The translations under genes and the position numbers were made by a program. From contig OU612066.1 in assembly GCA_914767715.1 (NCBI GenBank), positions 16,807,001 to 16,871,000 of the forward strand: a DNA stretch of 64,000 bases, read 5' to 3'. The notes under the pieces are model-generated. The model saw nothing but the letters and a program-made list of their open reading frames with translations, did not search any database and was not told the DNA's origin. Positions within the stretch are counted from its first letter, which is position 1. Each line of letters starts with the position of its first letter. Below, one piece after another: positions 55,330 to 64,000 of this stretch. The DNA comes from Membranipora membranacea (Eukaryota > Bryozoa > Gymnolaemata > Cheilostomatida > Membraniporidae).

Positions 55330-58300
55330 ATGCAATGTATCCTAATTTTCGTGCTGATGCTCGCAGGAACCAGCTTGGCGAATGAAATGTCACAGTATAG
55401 TGTGACTCGAAATGTTCTGACATCCAGTCTACAAAGTATAATACCTGGAAATATGCAAGGTGAGAATAAGGTAATCTAAACTTCTTATTGATCTAGTTGT
55501 TTTGTTTGTTCATCAGCAGTATTTTACTCTCGCACAATGCTGGGGCAGATCAGCCAGAATATGTGAATCAATGTCTATTAAGTGGTCTATTTAATAGGCA
55601 TAGGCGAAATTGCATCATCTTGGATCAACTTTCTCTATATGCCAAAACGTTTATCGGAGCTTGAACCTTATGACTATGACAATTTTAGAGCCTTTTCTCT
55701 GTGTTTAAACAAATGAGATGTGAGGTGACTTGATCAATAGATAAGGGTTCTTCATACATAAAATCATATGATTGAGGATGAATGAGGATCTCCATTTGTG
55801 CATATCTTGAAGTGGCGGGCAATTTAAGATAAAAAGTACATGCTGTGATGAAATAACTTTTCCATGTTTAAATTTAATCATCAAAATATTGTATAGCATG
55901 CCACTTAAGCTCACACTGCGCAGCTAAGTGTACAATGGATGATGAATGCAAATCAGCCATATTTGACGGAGATGATGAGCTCTGCTATCTATTAACTGAC
56001 TCCAAGCAATTGAACAAAAGTGCAGAATATACATCGGTGATATATTTCGAGAAGGCTGACTGTGAAATACAAATAATTCTAGTGAGGTAGGTTTGTTATA
56101 TATTGTCACTCAAAATAAACTCATTTCCATCAATTTCCAAAATTGAATCAATCGTGGCAATGGAGATGCCATTCAAGATCTGTTTAAACTTTCATTCTAC
56201 TATATTTGACAATACTGTTAGTCTTTTGTTCAGATGACCTACCATGAACCAATAATGCGCAACTTTGATTATGTACATTATTGGTTAAAAAAATCCCAAT
56301 GGGTAGTCACTCACCACATCGTGGCAGCGAAATAGTGTGCCTTGAGGGTGAGGCTGCAATGTCTGCGCCAGTTTGCTCTCAGTTTATAGGCAGGTCGGAG
56401 CACACCTGGGGGTCCAACAACTCCCAGTAGTCAGTGGACTGCAGTGGGATTCGAACCCACGACCTTCAACACTTGCATGCTGAAGGACCGGCGCTCTAAC
56501 CACTGAGCCACCTCCTACTCCTTGAAAGCTATAACAAATTCTCCTGTGTGGCCATTGCAGGATTGCTGTTACGTTGAGAACATGGCTTGTATGAACAATG
56601 CAAATTTGAAAATATATCAAGGTAAGACTAAAAATACAACAAACGATAAAGATCAAAATGTAGGTAAGTACCAGATTGCTTGGCATAATGACAGAAAATA
56701 TCACTATTACCTACAATTTTGTTATATAACATCATGAGTTAAGTGATAGAAATCATTGACTCACTGGGGTGTCCTAAAGGTATGGCGGCCCATAGCACCT
56801 TTATTAATGCGCATTAGCTAACATGCTAACTCGCTAAGTCGCTAATGCGCATTAGTTAACATGCTAACTCACTAATGCACATTAAGAGATTAAAGATTTC
56901 CAGAAATATTTTTGGGTCTGTCTTTATGCATGTGCGGGCTATCACTGTCTTGATATGGCCTCTGTGATTGGTCTTACTTTCAAAATAAGACCAATCACAG
57001 AGGTCATACTAATCTCTGCTCTACTACTCCTCCACCAAAAAATGATTTAAACAAAGCAATGTAATTTGTTGTGTTGTTGCTGATGGAGTTTTATTGTAAA
57101 TGTCACCTGTATCCTCATACCATTCATCACTGAGTATGGTAAGGCTATAACTCTCTGGTTTGGTACAACATTAGAGCGTGATGGACAAAGTTTGCAGACT
57201 ATTCCATCAGTTATATGTACTCAAATGATAACCTTTCAAACTCAGTATGAGTAAGTATATGATCAAGGAGTCCTTGATATAATATTGATTAGCAACTCGC
57301 ATAGTATAGTAGTAGGCCTACCTCAGATTGATTTTGCACAGTTACTACTACATATTGTGGTGTCAACTGTGTGTTAATGAAGTATCTACTAAGCTGTTCA
57401 TAGGCCTATGTCACTAGTGTTATCAGGGAACCAGACACACACAAGGCTGCAACTCATCAAATCAACTGTCAGTGACCTGCTGTCTGTGAATGGACATGTT
57501 TTAAGTTGGAAAACATGGTTTTTTGTCAATGGTTTGCTCATGTCGCTCTAATCAAGGTATTAAGGAAGATATATATGTTGGGTTAGTTGTAGGCCAAGAC
57601 GCAAGGGTCATTGTTGTGGTTCTATTGGTATGGTTTTGTCTCATGATCAATGTGAGAGATATTTAGAAGTATCTAATCTAATGCAACATATATTGGATGT
57701 ATATATAATTGGAGGACAAGTAAATCCCGGCATGTTAAAAAAGCTAATGCCAACTTAGGGATTGAGTTCCAGTTCTAGAACTTCAGAGAGTGCCTACAAT
57801 CCCAATCATATTCTTAAAGGCTTAAAAAGAGGTTTCAACAAATGAAGTGCAATGCTCATGCAATGATGCCCAGGTCACACCACCTGGTCGCACACAAATA
57901 TTCAGCCAAATTATCCTTTATAGCAAGATATTTGTTACATACCCATGGTTTTATGTTTTTTTTGTCTTTTTCTCAAGGTAAGTGGAAATTGCATCACTTT
58001 TTCTCTTCAGGCGCCCATGTATTCAGAGTGATTGTCAATGTGATTCACAAACATGAGCCTAGTGGATAATTTTATGGGAGTAGCCTACCCTCCCTGGGAT
58101 TGTCAGGATGGGACCATTACCGTAACCATACTATGCCATTTATAAGCTTTACCTTCTTCACATCCAAAATCCCAGTCTTCACACCTTGTATTCAGATATT
58201 TAGCCTTGATTTGAGCTTTGTGTCTAAGCCTTTACTCTTAGTAGTTCAAAGTTTGGTAAACAATCTGGTCAAAGTATTGTCATTGTAGAGGCTAGCCCAG

Positions 58301-61300
58301 TTCGGATACAATTTGTCCTCTGCCCCCAGAGAGCATTGGATTTGACCAATAAGATTTAATTATTTTTATTGAACCCCTGACTGAAGACCAGGCTTTTGTC
58401 AACTTTAATTAAAACAGGGCCCTAATAATGAATTGCCAATATTATCCGGCTGGCGGGAATAGACGCAGTAAATTGGTAAAAAAACAGTTACTTCACACCT
58501 TGATTCACCCTATTTTCCGCTTTATACTGTAATATATATATTAAAATGTATCCTAAAATGAACACCATCATAGATTTGTTGCACTCAAACCCCTTGTCAA
58601 TACAATTGGCAATACAGTAAAAATGACCAGCGGTTTGTTAGGGTCCTCAAAATAACAATTTTGTGCCCAGTGAAATCCTTGGACTGAAAAAATAATTCAA
58701 TTGTAATATTTTAAAGATGATGATGATTGAGAAGAGAGCGATGGTACAAATGATAACAATGGTAGGCATGATGACAATGTTATACCTTTATCACTACCAA
58801 CATTAGATCCAAAGACTGCTTTTGGTGAGTCACAATTTAAGATTTATTCATGAGATAAAATACATTACCAACCTAGAGACCGATCAAAGAATAATCATAG
58901 TAGCGGGCCCACCAGATGAATCTGACTCAGAATAGATATAATATTATAATGAAATTCAAGTCAGCCTCTTCCCAAAACATCTGATAAAATGATTTGCCAT
59001 CACTGATTTTGACAATACAATAAAGTAGCCCAGTTTGGTAGCTGGCGTCACAGGAAGAAGTCATCATTATCAGCCAGGTCTACTTTATTGACATCGTCTT
59101 GGAGTTGCAATGTCACGGAAAAGGGGATGACAACTCCAACCATCTATGAGCAGCTATACGTTATTTTTTTAGGTATCTGCAATATCAACTAACATCTGTT
59201 GACAGTTATTGGCCACCAAGGTTTCAATTTTGAGATGGTTCCTGCCCAAGATGAATATCATGGATCCTATCCGTTGTTAACACATAGTTACATTATAAGC
59301 TGCCACTTGTGTTGTTAATTTTAGAAAGAGTGAAAATGCGACTTCAGAATTAGTACCCGACATTTCACCAATTGATAACACAAAATTATTTTGCTTTAGA
59401 TGAAGGACTCACTTTGACCCCAAAAAAAAGAAAAAAAAAGCCAATAAGTTCTACTCAGGAAGCACCGACTGGTACATGTAAGTAAACATTTTCTTTGCTT
59501 AGTCTCAGTACAGAAATCAAGCTCGTTGCAGCAAAGATACAGTATCCAGTTGATCTTGAGACTTGAGCAGTATTGTTTGACTGAAAGGATAAGATTGGGA
59601 TTGGCCATAAAGACCTATTTGTGTTGTATCCTCATACTAATTTTTATTGCAGATATATTGACAATTGTGTGTGGAGTTCGGATAAACCTCAAATCAGAGG
59701 ATTGAGAGTGAGTTGTTTGTATGTTGATAAATATATTAATACTACCTGGTTGGCGGCGACCATTTCAATCTACATTGCTCAGTTTTTTTATCTGTTTGTC
59801 AAGGAGAAGAGTTTGAGAGAACTTGGTTTAGATAAATAGAAATTACTTAAACTTAGTTGAGCTAGGCTAAGGCCAATCTCTTGCATTATTAGGCTATGCT
59901 ATGTTTTACCCCAATTTTGTTTGCCTGCATGCACTGCCTTTGCTGCCTGCTAGTAATGGATATGTCTATCTTTCGAAGGTGCTGAGAGGGCACTGGGTTA
60001 CAATGATACTGTAGTGATCGAGAAGATGGGGGATCTCTATAGGGCTGCATCTAATCAGAATCGACGTTAACTTCAGTGTCTTAAAAAAAGATGTAAGTAA
60101 ACCAGCTAATGGCCTGTCATGACAACCTTGATGTTGGTTATGTTGGTTGAGGAGGGGGCACCAACAAAGTTTGTCAAGATATGCTATCTGGATCAGTACA
60201 ATGACATGACACACAGATTTTAAGATTGGCATTTTCAGGTAGTCAAGTTTGCTTGAAACACTAAAGACTGTGTAGGGTCTTTCAAGTAAGTCCTAGCTTA
60301 GTTTCTCTGCAAAAATAACAAACAAATAATAAAGGTCATTGCTAGGCAAATTCTAAGTGCGTGATCACTTTTTACTATATGAGCCCTACTTTGAGTGTAC
60401 CATCTGGCTCTGTTACCATTCAATCTAACGAATCGTTCAACTATTGAGTTGAGACCTCTGAACAAGAGAGGACAACTCCTTAGAATACAAAGAAGTCTTG
60501 AAAGAAGCACTGTATCCCTGCTGTATCAGTGTAGTTGGACCAAATGCATTGTATGAAACCAACTGTGTTGTTATTCTCCTTTTTAGAAAGTCATAGAGCT
60601 TACTCTGAATGGTGAGAGCGATGACTCCTGCAGCAAAGCTATCAAACCAATTAAATTTTTCTCCTCCTCCATTTTTATATTTAATAAACAAAATTTTTCA
60701 TCATATGTATATATTTATCATTAAACAGGTATTTTGCAATAAATAAACAACCTGAAAAATCACCACACTCTTTCATAATAAAATGACAATGAGTTTAATT
60801 TGAAATTTGAAAGTATCATTATTTAGCTTTGGAGCAGGGAGAATTCTCCCCGTTGTGAGAAGAAACTGTACAAGTGTTGTGCGGATTTGTGCAGTCTTGG
60901 ATACTCTCTCTTCATACTTCGACCCAAGTATATAGACATGTCTTATGTTCTGTACTAACCCAACAGTTCTGTAGGCTAGACACTACACTATATGCAGCGG
61001 TTTCACTGTGGGAAAAAGATTATCAAAGATTAATGTAATGGAGACATAGTATGGAATATCTATAAAAGATTATTAAAACCGTAAGCGGAAACAATTTAGG
61101 TCCCGGAACATTGGAACAATATATCAAACCAAGACAAACGTAATATGAGGTTTGGAGCTGGACTAAATTAGCCATCATGATTTTATTATCAAGAAATAAT
61201 ATCACATCATATGTCACACAAAATCTAAAGGTATGGCAACTAAAGGAGAGTTGTCTACTCTTTGGAAGAATAGGGTGATCCACTTGAGATGACAGTAACA

Positions 61301-63321
61301 TGAATAAGGTGAGAAACCAAAATACATATTAAAGTAATCACTGAATGAAAAGTACACAAAACATTGCACATTATTATAAATGCGCATTGCTAGAAATGCG
61401 CATTGTTATAACTGCGCATTCTTAAAACTGCGCATTCTTAGAACTGCGCATTCTTAAAACTGCGCATTCTTAGAACTGCGCATTCTTAAAACTGCGCATT
61501 CTTAGAACTGCGCATTCTTAAAACTGCGCATTCTTAGAACTGCACATAACAAAATGATTGATGGAAATTTGTCATACAACATTGACTGTAATGAAGTACC
61601 AGACCTGCCAAAACTCCAGTCACTAATTTTGAGTCACCCTATTTTCACACCTCAAATAACACAGGTTGGATCACAGGTCTACTCCAAAAACCTGGGATTT
61701 TGGAGAAGACCTGTGATCCAACCTGTGTTATTTGAGGTGTGAAAATAGGGATTTTGGAGTGAAATCCCAGGTTTTGGAGTAGACCTGTGGGTTGGAAAGA
61801 AAGATTGCAGAGCAGTCTAGGCTAGGGCATCCATCAAGACCCATTCCCATGGGCTGTTGCATGTAAATCCATGGCTATCCATGCATGCAACTTTGGCCAA
61901 AATGAGTGAGTGATACCTTGATGTAAAGTAATGTTACCTGGTAAGTGTTCTTCTTGTGGTTCTTTATAGCTGGCCAGCCCTAACTCATTTAACTATCTAT
62001 GTATAAGTTTCTTCATTAATTTGTCTGCTTCAGGCTCCTCATGGTGATCCACTAACAAACTCCAAAACCAAAGAGCCACAATCCATTTGTGTCCTCCACA
62101 TAAGAGTGCGATCACATGACCAACATGTGATGTAAATAATAATACAACAGACCTAAGACATTGACTCAATGATTGATCAAGAAGAATTGGCATCTCACAA
62201 TCTCCCATGTAAGTAGTTTGAAATAGTTCCAGGGTCATGGCAGGTATGGTAGTGGTGTAAGTGCCTATCACAAAGCCCATCTTTGATAATACAGTCATTA
62301 CCCAAAACAGGTTTAACTGCGAGTTAGTGAGTTAGCATGTTAATTAATGCGCATTAGCGAGTTAGCGAGTTAGCATGTTAACTAATGCGCATTAGCGACT
62401 TAGCGACTTAGCATGTTAATTAATGCGCATTAATAAAGGTGCTACGGGCCGCCATACTAAAGGTGTAACATATTTTTAATCGAGAACATTGAACAAGTTA
62501 AACTGGATTGATTGAGTTTGCAATCGGAACCTCTTGGGTCGGTTTTCTTGCTAAATTAGAAATTAGTTTGCAAACAGTAAATGTTGTTGCGTTTTATTGA
62601 GTGGTGTTTTTTTGTTGAATGTTAATGTAAATTATTAAAACTTATTATTGATTTTAACAGCAAAAACAGTCTTGTTTCAACTTTGGTTAAACTACTCGAT
62701 AATGTGTGACTATCAAATGAAATAGTTTTCAACCATATGCGTGTTCTTCTTCAGATATCGATATTCGTCAGGCTAAATAGAACAAAATATATAACAAAAC
62801 ATCTTCGTTTTAGAAAAGAAATGTGAGATGTTACAAAAATAGCTGAGAAACCTGAATCTAAAGCCAATATTGATAAAACCTCTCTCTCCTTGGCAAACTA
62901 CATACATGCCCATCCAGAAAAGTCCAACTATCAAAGTTTAATTTAAGAATGAAGAAATACTTGGCAATCATTTACATTACATCTAGGGGTAGGAAATTGA
63001 AGTTGGTCAACTCTGCATCAACCTTTAGCACATAATATTTATTGAATAACCACAAAAATGTGGTAGTAATACACTTTTTTTGGATTGTCCTCTATTACAT
63101 AGATTGCCAAGATGCTCTTGACGAGGGAGAGAGAGAATCTGGAAGTTTGTTTTATCTGAAGCCTTACCCCACATGGAGAGTAATCAGAGCAGTATGTCAG
63201 TTTGACTCTACATCTGGATGGACAGTTATTCAGAGAAGACTTGATGGCTCTGTAGATTTTGAAAGAAACTGGGTAGATTATGCGAATGGATTTGGCTATC
63301 TTACTGGAGAGTATTGGATAG
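55330..63321 (+). CDS. Gene 4: secreted PAN/apple-like plus FReD protein, 3' partial
   Basis: Exons in the window: 55330-55459 (signal exon with the clearest signal peptide of the array, [17 protein letters not shown]), 55897-56081 (PAN-like), 56561-56621 (linker, [10 protein letters not shown]) and 63103-63321 (first FReD exon, [14 protein letters not shown]... GWTVIQRR). The remaining three FReD exons must lie right of 64000. The PAN-like exon is shorter than in its paralogues: two codons are missing in the middle, and the end has changed so that the usual GAG-GT donor would shift the frame. A GTGAGG donor five bases upstream at 56082 restores phase 0. The frame is open through all four exons. 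Intron 3 is 6.5 kb and contains a 5.7 kb element. A functional gene is likely but not provable here. Confidence 0.8.
56286..56520 (-). mobile_element. tRNA-derived SINE
   Basis: On the minus strand it starts with a tRNA-like head, GGTGGCTCAGTGGTTAGAGC (box A) and GGGTTCGAATCCCAC (box B). A unique body follows and it ends in a T-rich tail at about 56286-56296. It lies only about 40 bp upstream of the linker-exon acceptor of gene 4. Confidence 0.7.
56955..57007. repeat. hairpin with 22-bp arms
   Basis: ATGGCCTCTGTGATTGGTCT and its inverse (one mismatch) are separated by nine bases. It lies inside the left part of the 5.7 kb element. Confidence 0.7.
61378..61548. repeat. minisatellite of AACTGCGCATTCTTA units
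   Basis: About 11 units of 15-16 bp alternate between AAAACTGCGCATTCTT and AGAACTGCGCATTCTT in the later part, giving a two-unit higher-order period. The GCGCAT core is shared with the terminal arrays of the surrounding element. Confidence 0.85.
61637..61750. repeat. perfect 44-bp-arm hairpin
   Basis: 61637-61680 is the exact reverse complement of 61707-61750. The 26-base loop contains a second stem (CTCCAAAA / TTTTGGAG), so nearly the whole 114 bp can fold. Further copies of the loop words follow at 61750-61790. Confidence 0.9.
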
Positions 63322-64000
63322 GTAAGTAGGCTACAATAAGTTTGCATGCATGGTCTGTCTGCATTGGGATTACAACAGGGAAATTTTTTCTATAAAATTT
63401 GTGTGTCCCGGGTAATAAGTTTGTGACAAATCTAGGGAATCACAAGTAAGAAAGCCCACTTGTCAAAGAAATATAATTATAGTTATCATAGTCAGTTTTT
63501 ACAATTCACATGACAACTGAGTAAGGCAAAATATTATAAGGGATAACACAGTGTAGAATCATTAGGCAAAGATAACAGCAAATTATGAGCATATCGCTCT
63601 ATCAATCACAATGTGTCAAACATCAGCCAACTAACCCATCGTAAGTTAAGCATCAAGGATTATGTAAAAAAAATACTATAGACTGCTGCTGATTATAATA
63701 TGTGCACAGAGCATACAAGATTTATAGTTGTTTGGGCTGGAAGGTGTTTTGAATGAGGTCCTGACAGTCAGGGATTACCTCCTCGGCTCACGGGTCGGGT
63801 TGAAGCTTTATTCAAATCCGATCACTCAGGCCTAGTTACCCACTCATTAGTTGTACTCTTGTAGAGAACAGCAAATCAACTCCGGTTTAAGTGTGTTTAA
63901 TATCTCTGTGAAGACAACTTTAACATATCATTACCAAAAATAATCATTAGAACTGGTATCGACTAAATATTCATAGCATTTTCTAAAAACCCAGAACCCA
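63322..64000 (+). other. start of intron 4 of gene 4
   Basis: Follows the GTAAGT donor of the first FReD exon. No further FReD exon (expected start GTTTAGAAGC-like) appears before the window ends, and no repeat is recognised. Confidence 0.5.

Larger units (their letters stand above)
56780..62457. mobile_element. 5.7 kb inverted-repeat element in gene 4 intron 3
   Basis: Ends GTATGGCGGCCC and the inverse are flanked by TAAAG on both sides (56775-56779 and 62458-62462). The arms extend past 100 bp and consist largely of tandem units with GCGCATTAG and AACATGCTAAC. Inside are a GCGCATTCTTA minisatellite, a long hairpin and scattered exon-like pieces. Examples are about 59400-59475 (reads [14 protein letters not shown], a nuclear-localisation-like stretch, before a GTAAGT donor) and about 59976-60069 ([20 protein letters not shown], then stop). 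A stop in the piece at 58717-58828 suggests decay. I cannot identify a transposase or assign the superfamily. Confidence 0.65.

Noticed and set aside
59396-60691. complete transposase gene inside the 5.7 kb element
   Set aside because: Only short exon-like pieces with stops are seen and no catalytic motif can be recognised.

Overview
This is animal nuclear DNA, most likely from a marine invertebrate; I cannot name the species, and an invertebrate deuterostome (echinoderm, hemichordate or cephalochordate type) is only a guess. The signs are multi-exon genes with GT-AG introns of 0.3-9 kb, non-LTR retrotransposon ends, eukaryote-type DNA transposons and MITEs, tRNA-like and U2-like repeats and long microsatellites. 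There is no bacterial-style gene packing, and most open frames in the window are chance.

The window is dominated by a head-to-tail array, all on the + strand, of genes for one protein type: a secreted protein with a short N-terminal/signal exon, a cysteine-rich PAN/apple-like exon, a small Cys-Cys linker exon and a fibrinogen C-terminal-related domain (FReD) split over four exons. Exon sizes (about 115-142, 185-197, 55-61, 219, 137, 124-136 and 155 bp) and intron phases are constant. Members: gene 1 (273-7977, signal exon left of the window), gene 2 (9327-24811, complete), a two-exon remnant of a gene-1 copy (30357-31510), gene 2' (32839-41044, complete), gene 3 (44192-49585, complete), a transposon-broken pseudogene (53227-54525) and gene 4 (55330 onward, running off the right edge). 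FReD lectins of this kind (ficolin/tachylectin/FREP-like) bind sugars or acetylated ligands and often act in innate recognition; that role is inferred here.

A segment of about 25 kb holding genes 1 and 2 (1123 to about 26050) was duplicated in tandem to give 27024 to about 42225. Comparing the two copies gives 'empty sites' that date later events: a hAT-type MITE, a nested 7.6 kb transposon complex and a LINE fragment only in copy A; a 2 kb palindromic element, a TTAA-flanked MITE, a minisatellite expansion and a 1.9 kb exon-removing deletion only in copy B.

The nested complex in gene 2 intron 3 (11675-19286) is the most structured mobile region. An outer short element with TTAA target duplication is interrupted by a 7.2 kb element with inverted repeats of about 300 bp and an AT duplication. 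The inner element carries a decayed THAP-DDE transposase on the + strand and a decayed SAP-SWIM-YqaJ nuclease protein on the - strand, an arrangement resembling the ISL2EU/IS4EU group. It is itself interrupted by a 691 bp inverted-repeat element. A second large element (56780-62457) lies in gene 4 intron 3.
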